A DNA stretch of 45,733 nt from a virus: IMG/VR virus record IMGVR_UViG_3300044712_000978, positions 1 through 45,733 of that record, one strand, 5' to 3'. Of this stretch, positions 7,777 through 16,076 are shown piece after piece. The notes beneath the pieces are model-generated. The model worked only from the letters and a program-made list of their open reading frames with translations, had not been told where the DNA came from and made no database searches. Made by a program: the position numbers and the translations under genes. How positions within the stretch are numbered: the first letter of the stretch is position 1; each line of letters starts with the position of its first letter.

Positions 7777-8925
7777 TTAGAACCGTGAGAACATGTAGCT
7801 TTTGCTGGTCTTGTCCAGGCCATCGCTGAGCCAGATGCGCTCCCCGTCGAAAGTGAGCTTCGGAACTCCGGCCCCGACTTTGGCGAAGGTCCGCACAGGG
7901 CTCAATCCGCTGGTGGGCTTTCCAATGACGACCTTGCTCAGGTCCATCGAGGCCACGATCCCGCCGAAAGCCTCGAGTGAGTAGTCGCTCGCCGAGGCGG
8001 CAGTCCATGCCTGCGAAGTCGCCACACCGCCAGCGGCAAAGGTCGCCAGCGGCATCTTGTAGATGAGCGATCCGTCCGTCTTGAGGCAGTAGACGTACTC
8101 GCCATCGGAAACCAGGCCGCGCACGGCAGCCCCGCCAAATGTCCAAGCGGTCCCGGCCGACCCTCCGGCGTTCGCTCCGATCACATAGTTGTTGGTCACG
8201 TCGAGGAAAGCGAATTGCGCCCCTGCAGAAGAGGCGCACTTGAGGGAGCAGACGTTTTTGAAGCTGGCCCCTCCCCCGACCACGATGTTGGCCAGGCTGA
8301 CCATCGCTTCGAAATCCACGAACCGGAGCGTGTCGTCCGAGTGAGCAATGGCGACCAAATGCGGGGCGGCTTCATCGGCGAAATATCCGTAGGCCGCGTG
8401 GCGATCTGCAGCCATAGCCGGAAGGCCGGTCACTGAATCCAGCTCAACCAAGGTGTCCAGATCCAGCTTCCAGAGGGTGCCGATGGCCTGCCACATCAAG
8501 GCCAAGCCGAGCGGGGTCCATTCGAGCAGGATCGGGGTTCCCGCTGCTGAAGGCCCGGCAGGAAGCGCAACCGAAAGCTCAACCTCGCCGGTCTTTGGGT
8601 TGAACTTCTCGATCGTGAGGGCATCCCGGTCCACCCCATAGGACCAGTCCGGCCCATGGCAGACCTTGGCATAGGTTGTGCTCGTCAGCAGGTAGCCGTC
8701 CCCGGGATACATCCCGGGGCTCAAGCTGAGACGGGTGGGGGCGAAGTCGGTCACCAGCTCGAGATACCGGAGCCATTCGTAGGTCCACTTGTGCAGCCAG
8801 TTGAACCACTGAAGGGGCGGCTTTTCCCCAACCCACCCGATCTCCTGCTTCCCCACGGTGGGGGTTTCAATGAGGGCGCTGCCCCCCGTTGCGAAATTGG
8901 GCCGTTCGGCCGGTTTCGTCGCCAT
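7777..8925 (-). CDS. Tail fibre protein, beta-propeller-like C-terminus
   Basis: The start at 8925 (ATG, GAGG upstream) opens a 382-residue protein. The N-terminus has the typical tail-fibre attachment signature: KPAERPNFATGG, then GKQEIGWVGEKPP and WFNWL (residues 3-44), known from many myophage fibres. The rest has repeated short blocks of the type DGEYVYCLKTDGSLIYK and DGERIWLSDG, suggesting a beta-propeller or quinoprotein-like repeat domain. It directly follows the DUF2612 and baseplate J genes, the usual place for the receptor-binding fibre. The attachment role is well supported; the propeller is inferred. Confidence 0.75.
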   Translation of the reverse strand: MATKPAERPNFATGGSALIETPTVGKQEIGWVGEKPPLQWFNWLHKWTYEWLRYLELVTDFAPTRLSLSPGMYPGDGYLLTSTTYAKVCHGPDWSYGVDRDALTIEKFNPKTGEVELSVALPAGPSAAGTPILLEWTPLGLALMWQAIGTLWKLDLDTLVELDSVTGLPAMAADRHAAYGYFADEAAPHLVAIAHSDDTLRFVDFEAMVSLANIVVGGGASFKNVCSLKCASSAGAQFAFLDVTNNYVIGANAGGSAGTAWTFGGAAVRGLVSDGEYVYCLKTDGSLIYKMPLATFAAGGVATSQAWTAASASDYSLEAFGGIVASMDLSKVVIGKPTSGLSPVRTFAKVGAGVPKLTFDGERIWLSDGLDKTSKSYMFSRF

Positions 8926-8932
8926 TGAATCC

Positions 8933-9508
8933 TCAGAAAAGTTGAGCGAAAGTCCCGCCCGCCAGCGGGTCGGTCGTGTCCCCGAAGCCCAGGGCATCGA
9001 GGTCTGTCAAGAATCCAAAAGGCTCTTCCGGGGCCGTGCTGGCATCAAGGGCGACCCCGGCAGGCTTGGCCGCCAGCAAGGCTTCCTTGACGAAGCTCAA
9101 GAGGATGATGGGCGTCCCCTGGAAAACCTGAAGGTGGAAGGATGCCGGGAAAGCCTCGAAAAGCTGAACCGGTGCCCCGGTCATCAACCGAGAAAAAAGA
9201 GACTCCATCTCATTGGGCGTCCCTTCGCACGAATTCTTGGCAACCTGAATCCAGAGCAAGGCTCGGTAGCTGTCGTCATCAAGCCCGGACCTGGCTTGGT
9301 CGAGCAGATCCCCGAAGCGATCCAGTTGATCCCCCTGGGCGCTCGCGAGGTTGTCGTAGTTGAAGACAGCGATCGAGGCGTCCTCCACCCGTTGCGACCC
9401 TTCGCAGAAAATCCTGAGCATGGCCTGGAAGTTCTGAGCGGAAACCCACTGCGTCATGCACTTCGCCAGGGCCTCGGGATAATGCGCGACTGTGGGATGC
9501 GAGATCAT
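8933..9508 (-). CDS. DUF2612 tail/baseplate protein
   Basis: A 191-residue protein with the DUF2612 signature (GDQLDRFGDLLDQ, DDSYRALLWIQVAKN, GTPNEM at about 58-100). Family members follow baseplate J and precede tail fibres, functionally like the Mu gp48/P2 gpI position, and link baseplate wedge to fibre. The start ATG overlaps the stop of the J-like gene (ATGA). The C-terminal 50 residues look disordered and Gly/Asp-rich. Confidence 0.75.
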   Translation of the reverse strand: MISHPTVAHYPEALAKCMTQWVSAQNFQAMLRIFCEGSQRVEDASIAVFNYDNLASAQGDQLDRFGDLLDQARSGLDDDSYRALLWIQVAKNSCEGTPNEMESLFSRLMTGAPVQLFEAFPASFHLQVFQGTPIILLSFVKEALLAAKPAGVALDASTAPEEPFGFLTDLDALGFGDTTDPLAGGTFAQLF

Positions 9509-10719
9509 GGGTTCGTGACCTCAATGCGGCTGCTGTCAAAGCTGGCGAGCTGCCTGGTTCCGATGGTGATAGGGGCTTGATTGACCGGGACGGGGATGGA
9601 GTCGATGTAGAGGTCGACGGCATTCACGCCCTGGACCGACAGGATTGCGGCCATGAACCGAACCGGGAAGACGTCGACCCCCACTTCCTGCTCGTTCCCG
9701 AAGGCCAGCAAGGCCGCAGCAACCTGATCGTTCCCATCCGCAGGATAGAGCGGACCCTCGGCCGGGTTCGTGTTCGGGGTGACGATGGCCGCGATGTAAA
9801 GCTCGACTTGCTCGGGCCTGCTGAAATTCACCGTCTGGTTGTTTCCCTGGATGTCGGTCACGACCTGAGAAGTCGTTCCGAACGTCTCGATGCCCGCTGG
9901 CTTCGCGGCCCACAAGGCGGCAGCAATCGCCGAGTCGGTTCCGCCCTGCACCACCGCCTCGATCGACTTCGGGGGAAGGCCGTCCCCGTTCACGACATCC
10001 CCTGTGTTTTCGTAGACGTGGCAGCTTAGAACATCCACAACCTGCGAGAGGACCGTGAAAATAGCGTCCAGGGTCGAAGCCCCGGCCGTCGACAGGGACT
10101 GCTTGCGCCTGATGCGCAGCTCGGCGTCCGTTTCGACATCCCGTCCCAGGGTGGCGTCTTGGGCGTTCGAGATCGCCGTGATCCCCGCAACCGGGGTGTC
10201 GATCTCGGTCAAAGACCCGGCCGGGGCTGCCACCGGCCCGCCGATCAAGCCGGAAGCAGCAACCGCGATGCAGAACATTTCGACGGACACCGTGCCGCCC
10301 CCGCCGACCGTGAACTGCTGCTCGGTCACGAAAGCGGCGTCCGCATTGCCGTCAACATGGGCCTGGAAACCAATCGGGATGATCGTGCCCGGGGTGCCCA
10401 CCACCACGGGCATGTTCCCGGCCGCGCTGGTGAAAGACGAAGGGATGGCCGAAAGCCTGGTCACGTTGTTGATGCTCGCCGCTGAATCCAGATCCTGGCC
10501 AGCAGCCGAATTCGGGCTCCGTGAGTTATAGATCGCCTCGAGCAATTCCCACAACGAAGCCTCGCGGGCGGCCAGCAATGCGATGAGCTGCCCTTCCGGG
10601 GTGGAGGCATCGAGGTTGACGCTGTTCCCAAACTCGCTTTTGAAGCTCGCCTCCAGGGCGGACTTCACATCTTCAAAGCGCATCGGGACGAAACCGCTGG
10701 GGCTCAGGCCGAAGCTCAT
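9505..10719 (-). CDS. Baseplate J-like wedge protein
   Basis: A 404-residue baseplate J family protein (T4 gp6/Mu gp47/P2 gpJ class). The N-terminus has LDASTPEGQLIALLAAREAS, followed by a hydrophobic strand-rich domain, GRDVETDAELRIRRKQSLS in the middle and a C-terminal domain with PVRFMAAILSVQGVNAVDLY. It builds the baseplate ring around the tail hub. ATGA overlap with the upstream gp25-like gene indicates translational coupling. Confidence 0.9.
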   Translation of the reverse strand: MSFGLSPSGFVPMRFEDVKSALEASFKSEFGNSVNLDASTPEGQLIALLAAREASLWELLEAIYNSRSPNSAAGQDLDSAASINNVTRLSAIPSSFTSAAGNMPVVVGTPGTIIPIGFQAHVDGNADAAFVTEQQFTVGGGGTVSVEMFCIAVAASGLIGGPVAAPAGSLTEIDTPVAGITAISNAQDATLGRDVETDAELRIRRKQSLSTAGASTLDAIFTVLSQVVDVLSCHVYENTGDVVNGDGLPPKSIEAVVQGGTDSAIAAALWAAKPAGIETFGTTSQVVTDIQGNNQTVNFSRPEQVELYIAAIVTPNTNPAEGPLYPADGNDQVAAALLAFGNEQEVGVDVFPVRFMAAILSVQGVNAVDLYIDSIPVPVNQAPITIGTRQLASFDSSRIEVTNP

Positions 10720-11072
10720 AACGTCACCACCACAGAAACAGGAGAACCGTCAGTGTAGGTGCAGACCAGATCAACGGTGAGCTTTCTGGTCTGCGCATCG
10801 AGCTCCACATCCAGGGTTTCAACGTCGGCGATGCCCTTTGTCGACAACACCGCCTCCTGGAGGTAGGACTTGATGACCTCAATCGGAGTGCCTTTTTCGA
10901 AGATGATCTGGAAATAGGGCAAGCCGAGGGTGATGTCAAGAAACCATTCCCCGAGGAAGGTGCGCAGGTTCTGGGCCAAGTTCTGCTTGGCCTCCTGAGC
11001 GCCGCTCGTGTTCCGCATCTGGCCGTTGGTGAAATCAACGTCCCCGCTATCCGTGCAAAGCCACCCGCTCAT
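10716..11072 (-). CDS. GPW/gp25-like baseplate wedge protein
   Basis: A 118-residue protein of the gp25/GpW family. QNLRTFLGEWFLDITLGLPY (residues 34-53) contains the conserved glutamate of this lysozyme-derived fold, and the order just before baseplate J is standard. In T4, gp25 initiates sheath polymerisation on the baseplate. ATGA overlaps link it to genes on both sides. Confidence 0.88.
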   Translation of the reverse strand: MSGWLCTDSGDVDFTNGQMRNTSGAQEAKQNLAQNLRTFLGEWFLDITLGLPYFQIIFEKGTPIEVIKSYLQEAVLSTKGIADVETLDVELDAQTRKLTVDLVCTYTDGSPVSVVVTL

Positions 11073-11761
11073 TGTTTGAGTCCCTCCAGCGCGGTTTTGA
11101 TGAGAAGAAGCTGGGCCAAGACGGCTGGGTTGAATTGCGAGACAACGGCGGTCGGAGGCCCGGCCCCGAGGATGTTGCTGGCCGTGGTGAGCTGAGTTAA
11201 AAGCTTGACCAGCTCATCCATCAATTCGACCACCCCGTTCCCCATCACCAGCTTCTGCCCGTTGGCGGCCATGATCTTGACCGTTCCCGTGTTCGTGATC
11301 TCAACGTAGGCCCCACCGAAGGCGAGCTCGGCGCTCGATGACGCCCCATTCGGGGTGATTGCGTTGCCCTTCGTGCGAAGCCCCGGGACGGCGATGGCGT
11401 CATTGGTCGAGAATTTCCGGGGAAGCTCCGGGTCTTGAGACCCTCCGTTGAGCCACCAGTTGTCGAGCGCCCGCTCGGCGAAGTGAACAAGCACCGTGTC
11501 CCCGGCAGCCACGGGGAACCGAAGCCACGCCTCTTGTGTGGCCGGGAAGAAAACCGGCACGTTGGCGACCACCTGATACTCGCGAACCGTCCCGTCGTTG
11601 TAGGCCCGCTTGAAGCCGAGCCGGACGGAAGCTGACTGCGTGGCCGCGTCGAAGTTTTCCACCACGCCCGGCATGCAGGTGTGAATCTCCCCGAGCCAGT
11701 TCTGCTTCACCATCTCGAGGATCTCGGTCAGGGTCGGCGTGTTGGATGCGAAGTTACTCAC
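11069..11761 (-). CDS. Baseplate central spike protein (Gp138 N-domain type)
   Basis: The start is taken at the GTG at 11761, with GGAAG six bases upstream and an eight-base overlap with the previous gene. The ATG at 11809 would overlap by 56 bases. The ~230-residue product has an OB-like N-domain typical of Gp138-type spike proteins (GEIHTCMPGVVENFDAATQS, then VPVFFPATQEAWLRFPVAAG and LVHFAERALDNW). A beta-helical segment (AYVEITNTGTVKIMAANG) and a C-terminal helix follow. It should form the membrane-piercing tip under the hub. Confidence 0.78.
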   Translation of the reverse strand: MSNFASNTPTLTEILEMVKQNWLGEIHTCMPGVVENFDAATQSASVRLGFKRAYNDGTVREYQVVANVPVFFPATQEAWLRFPVAAGDTVLVHFAERALDNWWLNGGSQDPELPRKFSTNDAIAVPGLRTKGNAITPNGASSSAELAFGGAYVEITNTGTVKIMAANGQKLVMGNGVVELMDELVKLLTQLTTASNILGAGPPTAVVSQFNPAVLAQLLLIKTALEGLKQ

Positions 11762-12611
11762 GATTGGCTTCCAGAAGGATCGGGTTCGTGTTGATCGTCT
11801 GCGCCTCAAACTCGCTATACCAGTCGCCTTCGAGGGAATCCCCTTGGTGGATCACCTTCAGCACTCGCATTTCGGCGGGCTGCTTGAGGGATGAGGATTC
11901 AACGACCACCTTTTTCCCGGGCACGATCTGGGGGTTGAGCAGAGCCTTGACCTTGAATTCCTGGTCCCGGACCTTGCTCGGGAATCCGAGCATTCCGGTG
12001 TCCTTCGAAAGCAGGATTTCAGCACCGTCCTGATACCGGTCCCCCCGGTAGATGTGCAGCGCCCCGTTGTCGACGCTCCAGTTGAGGTCATAGCGGGAAG
12101 TCAAGATGACGAGCAGGCCCTTGACCGTCCCCTCATAATGGAACCCCCTCGGGTAACTGCCGGCCGCGAAGGAAGCCAGGGTCGCGTTGTCGATGAAGCC
12201 TGCCGCCAACCCGTAGCCGACCAACGTCTGCTTGATCCGCTCCCAGACCTGAAGATCTGTCAAAGCCCCCGAGATCCCGATGGTCGCTGATTGCGCCCAA
12301 GCCATCCCCGAGCCGAGGACGATGTTCGTGAGGATGTCGGCCCCGTTCCGTTCCGTGAAGGCGTAGTAGATGTCGCCATAGAAGAGGACGCTTTGGCCTT
12401 CCTCGTAGCCGACCGCCAGCGTCACCCGCTTCGGCCCGCTTGAATCCTTCTGCTCGATGTAGTCTCGCGAGGCTTGCGAAAGGTTGAAGGCTTTGATTGT
12501 GCTCTTGTTGGCAACCATCCCGGCCGTATCTTTTTCGACCGTGAATTGTAGCCGCACCCCGAAGACCTTTTCACCGACAGTCAAAGATGCCTTTCGGAGG
12601 TATTGTTCCAT
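11754..12611 (-). CDS. Baseplate hub protein (gp27/XkdQ-like)
   Basis: A ~285-residue protein. ATG at 12611 overlaps the plug-gene stop (TGATG); a GTG lies three bases earlier. Features of phage hub proteins are visible: a beta-rich N-domain (GVRLQFTVEKD and VTLAVGYEEG with VLFYGDIYYAF), a middle lacking motifs, and DNGALHIYRGDR followed by GMLGFPSK and EFKVKALLNPQIVPG, typical of gpD/XkdQ-type hubs. It forms the hub on which the spike sits. The exact family was not verified. Confidence 0.72.
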   Translation of the reverse strand: MEQYLRKASLTVGEKVFGVRLQFTVEKDTAGMVANKSTIKAFNLSQASRDYIEQKDSSGPKRVTLAVGYEEGQSVLFYGDIYYAFTERNGADILTNIVLGSGMAWAQSATIGISGALTDLQVWERIKQTLVGYGLAAGFIDNATLASFAAGSYPRGFHYEGTVKGLLVILTSRYDLNWSVDNGALHIYRGDRYQDGAEILLSKDTGMLGFPSKVRDQEFKVKALLNPQIVPGKKVVVESSSLKQPAEMRVLKVIHQGDSLEGDWYSEFEAQTINTNPILLEANRE

Positions 12612-12937
12612 CACGAACTCTCGGCGTAGTAGAGGGGAACCGTATCCCCCAAGGTGTCGAACGTCGGCTCCTGATGAGCCCCGGTCGGATCAAGAGCCTG
12701 AAGGATGCCCGGGGGGAGGCCTGCATAGCGGCCGACATAGGGCGCTGTCACAGGCCACCCTTCCCGGATGGCAAGGCCCGAGATGATCGTCGTCCCATCC
12801 GCAGCGGCCACGTCCAGAAGCCAGCAGGCCATCCGGGAGTTCCACCGGATGGTCAAGGTGTAGACCGCGCCTTCAAGCGCGATCCGCTGAACGCTTTTCC
12901 CTGAGGTGTTGTCAACGGGGATGGTCACAATGCTCAT
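12611..12937 (-). CDS. Baseplate plug-family protein
   Basis: A 108-residue protein resembling the phage baseplate plug family: LEGAVYTLTIRWNSRMACWL, then LDVAAADG with a later LDPTGAHQEPTFDTLGDTV and a terminal LYY. These small beta proteins are encoded between the Dit-like protein and the hub and close the baseplate channel. ATGA overlaps on both sides show tight coupling. Confidence 0.72.
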   Translation of the reverse strand: MSIVTIPVDNTSGKSVQRIALEGAVYTLTIRWNSRMACWLLDVAAADGTTIISGLAIREGWPVTAPYVGRYAGLPPGILQALDPTGAHQEPTFDTLGDTVPLYYAESS

Positions 12938-13632
12938 GGGAGATTCACGAAAGAGACGGGGATGTTCTTCGGGGCGAGATCCAAGATCGTGGTGTCGCCT
13001 ACGGTCTTCGCGGTCGGCTCAACCCCCTTCGCCCTCGCCGGGCTCGTGACCTGGGTGCCCACGGGATTTGTCGGAGCAGCGGTCGGCCTATCGGCGCTGT
13101 TGATCTTCGAAATTTTCACGGTCTGGGTTGCAACCGTTCGGATCTGGTCGAGCGTGGCCTGGAATTGGAGCGTCTGCCCGGTGCGGGCATTGCGCACCGG
13201 ATTGAAGCTCGTGAAGACCATGTTCTTGTAGACCTTGAGCCCCCCCACGAAGTCAAAGGGCTTCCGGTCCCGGTACATCTGCTCGAGGATCTTGAAGGCG
13301 GCCGAAGCCGGGTTCGGGAGAAGCTTCACGTTCGTCGTCAGAAAGGCCAAGCTTTCGAGCAGCGGGGTGTTGGTAATCACCCCCTCAATGAGAAGCCTCG
13401 GGGGCTTGAGGGTGACGTGATCGCTGATGATCGACCCGTCTTCGACTTCGCTTTTCGTCGCCTCGGCCGTGAGGGAGAAATTCTCAAGCACCATGCAATC
13501 CAAGGCGACGACGAGCGGGCCGGTCTTGTTGCTGTCGAGGTTCTGGTCGGGATTGGACTGCGCGGCCGACACAAAGCCCTTCGGCTTGAGCCACGGGAAC
13601 CGCTCCGTCACGACTGCGAAAAGGGCGGGCAT
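12934..13632 (-). CDS. Dit-like tail protein
   Basis: A 232-residue protein. Residues ~43-95 carry the Dit-like N-domain pattern (DCMVLENFSLTAEATKSEVE, then DGSIISDHVTLKPPRLLIEG). The middle has KPFDFVGGLKVYKNMVFTSF and a beta-strand run, and the C-terminal 60 residues are Pro/Thr-rich and may be flexible. In this gene order it joins the tail tube to the baseplate hub. ATG at 13632 overlaps the tape measure stop (TAATG). Confidence 0.7.
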   Translation of the reverse strand: MPALFAVVTERFPWLKPKGFVSAAQSNPDQNLDSNKTGPLVVALDCMVLENFSLTAEATKSEVEDGSIISDHVTLKPPRLLIEGVITNTPLLESLAFLTTNVKLLPNPASAAFKILEQMYRDRKPFDFVGGLKVYKNMVFTSFNPVRNARTGQTLQFQATLDQIRTVATQTVKISKINSADRPTAAPTNPVGTQVTSPARAKGVEPTAKTVGDTTILDLAPKNIPVSFVNLP

Positions 13633-14915
13633 TAGCGCACCGCAGAAGGGGTCATGTCAGCGGCCAAGGCCCGCAGCATGCTTTGCTGCTGCTGCGTGAC
13701 AACCGTTGCGATCTCGTGAGCCCCGGGACCCTTGGCCTCAACGTTGGCGCTCGCGTTCAGATTGATGACCGTCGTCGAGCTGGCGGAAGAAGGCCCCGAC
13801 GTCGGACGCCATGAGCTCTCGTCGCGCCCCCCTCCGATCGCATACATGGAAAGGCCAAGCCCGGCAGCGGCAAGCCCACCAAGAAGGAGCGATGTCCCGC
13901 CCGTGGCGATGGCTTCCCAGATCGCCAGCGTCCGCATCGCTGCCGCGAGCATTTGAACGGCTCGAACTACCTCGATGATCTTGATGACGGTCTCGGCGGT
14001 CGCCCAGATGGCGAATCCGATCCCGACGATCTTGAGGACGTTGCCAAGCCCCCCGAGCATCGCCGTGACCTTCATGCCGATGTCCAGCATGGTCACAAAG
14101 AAGTCGACGGCACTCCCCAGGCTGGTTGCCATCTGCTCAAGGGCGCGGCCGAGCTGCTCGGTGACGCGCCCGGCGTTGGCTTCGGCCCACGACTTCAGGG
14201 CCTCCATCATCCTTGTCACGGCCGGGATCACCCGGGAGCCCAGGGTCAGGCGCAGGCCTTCCAGCATTTCCTTGAGATCCTTTTGAACCTCCCGGAACGT
14301 CTTGGCCTTGGCGATCGCCTCGTCGCTCATCACGATCCCGTACTTGTGCGCCTCGGCCGAGGCTGCACGAAGCCCCTCAGCGCCCTTGCTCAGCATGGGG
14401 ATCATCAGCGCCCCGCTTCGGCCGAAAAGCTCCTGCGCGAGCGCAGTCTTCTTGACCCCGTTCTCCATCGTCTTGAACTTCGCGGCCACTTCATAGAGCA
14501 GGGCATCCGAGGTCTTGAGCTTCCCGTTGGCGTCCGTGACCTGCACTCCGATAGCGGCAAATCCTTTCCGGGCCTGCTCGGAGCCGGTCGAGGCATCGTA
14601 GGCGTGGCGCGAAAGGAGGCGCATGGCGACGGTGAACTGCTCGACCTCAACCCCGGAATGCTCGGCGGCTTCCCGAAGCTCCTGGAATCGGCCGGTCGCC
14701 ATACCCACCTGCTGCGACATGAAGCTGACCGACTTGGCCGTGGTAGATGCGCTCTCGGCCAAGGCGAAAACTGCTGTCGCCTTTGAAACGGCAAAACCGG
14801 CGAAAGCGGCCATTGACAGCTTGAGGCCACTAACCCGGTTTTCCATCGCGGCAAGAGGCTTCTGGTCGATCTCAAAGCCCCACCGCGTCACAAGCTCTCG
14901 GACGGTCATGCCCAT
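13632..14915 (-). CDS. Tail tape measure protein
   Basis: A 427-residue, mostly helical protein with long Ala/Leu/Lys segments, hydrophobic stretches around residues 285-365 (MLGGLGNVLKIVGIGFAIWA, then MLAAAMRTLAIWEA and a Gly-rich TM-like run) and a C-terminus that ends in helices. It directly follows the frameshifted chaperone, as in most tailed phages, and sets tail length. At about 0.15 nm per residue this predicts a short tail of roughly 60 nm. ATG at 14915 has GGAG six bases upstream; ATG at 14909 is an alternative. Confidence 0.85.
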   Translation of the reverse strand: MGMTVRELVTRWGFEIDQKPLAAMENRVSGLKLSMAAFAGFAVSKATAVFALAESASTTAKSVSFMSQQVGMATGRFQELREAAEHSGVEVEQFTVAMRLLSRHAYDASTGSEQARKGFAAIGVQVTDANGKLKTSDALLYEVAAKFKTMENGVKKTALAQELFGRSGALMIPMLSKGAEGLRAASAEAHKYGIVMSDEAIAKAKTFREVQKDLKEMLEGLRLTLGSRVIPAVTRMMEALKSWAEANAGRVTEQLGRALEQMATSLGSAVDFFVTMLDIGMKVTAMLGGLGNVLKIVGIGFAIWATAETVIKIIEVVRAVQMLAAAMRTLAIWEAIATGGTSLLLGGLAAAGLGLSMYAIGGGRDESSWRPTSGPSSASSTTVINLNASANVEAKGPGAHEIATVVTQQQQSMLRALAADMTPSAVR

Positions 14916-14916
14916 G

Positions 14917-15542
14917 TCAGTCTCCGTTCTGCAACTTCGCCTTCGCTTCGGCCTCCTTCATCGCCGCCTCATCCGCTTCGGCTTGGATGTCGAGGGCCTC
15001 ATGGGCATCGGCGAGGTCGCACAGGGTCCATTGATTCTCGATCTCGGCCAGGGTGGCGATCTTCGCCAAAATCGGCCGCCATAGGTAGCCGCTTACTGAG
15101 CTGTCCCCGGGGTCGTACCCTCCGGCTTCGCTTCTTGGCCGCCGAAGAGGACGCCGAAAAAATCCCCGTAGTTCACCTCCAGCGCAGCCTTCGTCACGGC
15201 CAGGAGCCCGAGGATGTCGCCCTCGAATTCCTTCTCCCAGTTGAGCTTCTCGCTGCCGATCTCAACCGTCGACATCAGCTCTTCGACGATCCGCACCACT
15301 TCCGCGTCATCCAGCCGTTCGGCGAGCATCTTGAAAGCGTCGTCCAGGTTGAGCTTCTTGGCCGCGTCCTTCAGGTCGTCGTCCATGCCCACCTGATCGA
15401 GCCCGCCCTTGCCGAAGACGGCCCCGAAGGCCGGGAGGCCGATCTTCCCGAGCCTCGTCAGGATGGACAAGGCCCGGGAGGGCTTGAGGAGGTGGAAAAC
15501 GTAGGTGCGGCCGTTTACGGCCTTCTTGACGGGCTGGCGCAT
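14917..15542 (-). CDS. Tail assembly chaperone GT (via -1 frameshift)
   Basis: The G-frame protein ends at 15093, but a -1 shift on CCCGGGG at 15105-15111 continues translation 62 codons to the TGA at 14919-14917, giving 208 residues. The added part contains LAKIATLAEIENQWTLCDLA, then DAHEALDIQAEADEAAMKEA, a typical T-domain of tail chaperones. It ends two bases before the tape measure ATG. In lambda and many phages the G:GT ratio is set by exactly this kind of slip and GT recruits tape measure and tube proteins. Confidence 0.8.
15093..15542 (-). CDS. Tail assembly chaperone G
   Basis: A 149-residue acidic helical protein encoded between tail tube and tape measure, the classic place for gpG-like chaperones. 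It begins MRQPVKKAVNGRTYVFHLL and ends in a flexible EGTTPGTAQ tail that codes for the slippery site. Unshifted ribosomes make this short form. ATG at 15542 has GGAG eight bases upstream. Confidence 0.8.
   Translation of the reverse strand: MRQPVKKAVNGRTYVFHLLKPSRALSILTRLGKIGLPAFGAVFGKGGLDQVGMDDDLKDAAKKLNLDDAFKMLAERLDDAEVVRIVEELMSTVEIGSEKLNWEKEFEGDILGLLAVTKAALEVNYGDFFGVLFGGQEAKPEGTTPGTAQ
15105..15111 (-). promoter_or_regulatory. Programmed -1 frameshift slippery heptamer
   Basis: In the zero frame the minus strand reads ACC CCG GGG, giving the heptamer C_CCG_GGG that fits X_XXY_YYZ exactly. It lies three codons before the G-frame stop, and the -1 frame stays open into a recognisable chaperone T-domain. 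Both tRNAs can re-pair after slipping. Confidence 0.82.
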
Positions 15543-15573
15543 GGTCAGGGCTCCATGTGGGGGTTCGATTAAA

Positions 15574-15586
15574 ATAAAGGCTTAAT
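15574..15586. promoter_or_regulatory. 13-bp motif shared with the control region
   Basis: ATAAAGGCTTAAT here is repeated exactly at 45520-45532 in the main intergenic region, with a 14/16 inverted relative at 45441-45456. Here it lies in the AT-rich 72-base gap upstream of the tail chaperone gene, inside a GATTAA...TTAATC inverted repeat (15568-15588). It could be a phage regulator site or promoter element; this is inferred from recurrence in non-coding DNA only. Confidence 0.45.
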
Positions 15587-15614
15587 CTTTCGCCTAGCGG
15601 GCATCCTGGAGGCG

Positions 15615-16067
15615 TCAGCCCGCCACGATGGTGGACCCGCCCGGGTTGTGGATCATCTGCCCGAGGTCGAGAATCCACTTCCGGTCCTCGCTCTTCCGGC
15701 TGAAGACGCTCGAGGCCTTCTTCCGCACCCAGCAGCTCAGCGAGGATTCGAGGGTGTTGCCGCCCCCGTCCGTGAGCTGGAAGACGCAGATGCCGGTCCC
15801 GCTCGCCTCGTCCAGATTCGCCAGGTTGGTCAGGTCGTCGTTGAAGGGGGAGGCCTGGTCGAGCTCGAAGGTCACGCTGCCCGACCTGTTGTTCGTCTGC
15901 GCTCGCGTCACCTCGCCGTCCGCCCCCTCCTTCTTCTCGAAGGCATCCATGTCCCGGTCAACCGTGACGAAGGTGCCGTTGGCGAAGCCCCGGGCGTGGA
16001 TGACGCCCAGGGTGGGATGGGTGAGGGAGATGTGGATGTTCTTCGGGCTGTAGGTGCGGGTTGCCAT
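15615..16067 (-). CDS. Tail tube protein (DUF3277-like)
   Basis: A 150-residue beta-rich protein, MATRTYSPKNIHISLTHPTL onward, with GFANGTFVTVDRDMDAFEKK, then GADGEVTRAQTNNRSGSVTF, the signature of the DUF3277 tube proteins of small myophages. It stacks as the inner tube through which DNA passes. It lies right after the sheath gene. ATG at 16067 has AGGAGG. Confidence 0.85.
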   Translation of the reverse strand: MATRTYSPKNIHISLTHPTLGVIHARGFANGTFVTVDRDMDAFEKKEGADGEVTRAQTNNRSGSVTFELDQASPFNDDLTNLANLDEASGTGICVFQLTDGGGNTLESSLSCWVRKKASSVFSRKSEDRKWILDLGQMIHNPGGSTIVAG

Positions 16068-16076
16068 TGAAGCCTC

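Noticed and set aside
12669-12700. Plus-strand CTGATGA as a second hammerhead core
   Set aside because: No matching stem II and no GAAA follow; it lies inside a coding region by chance.
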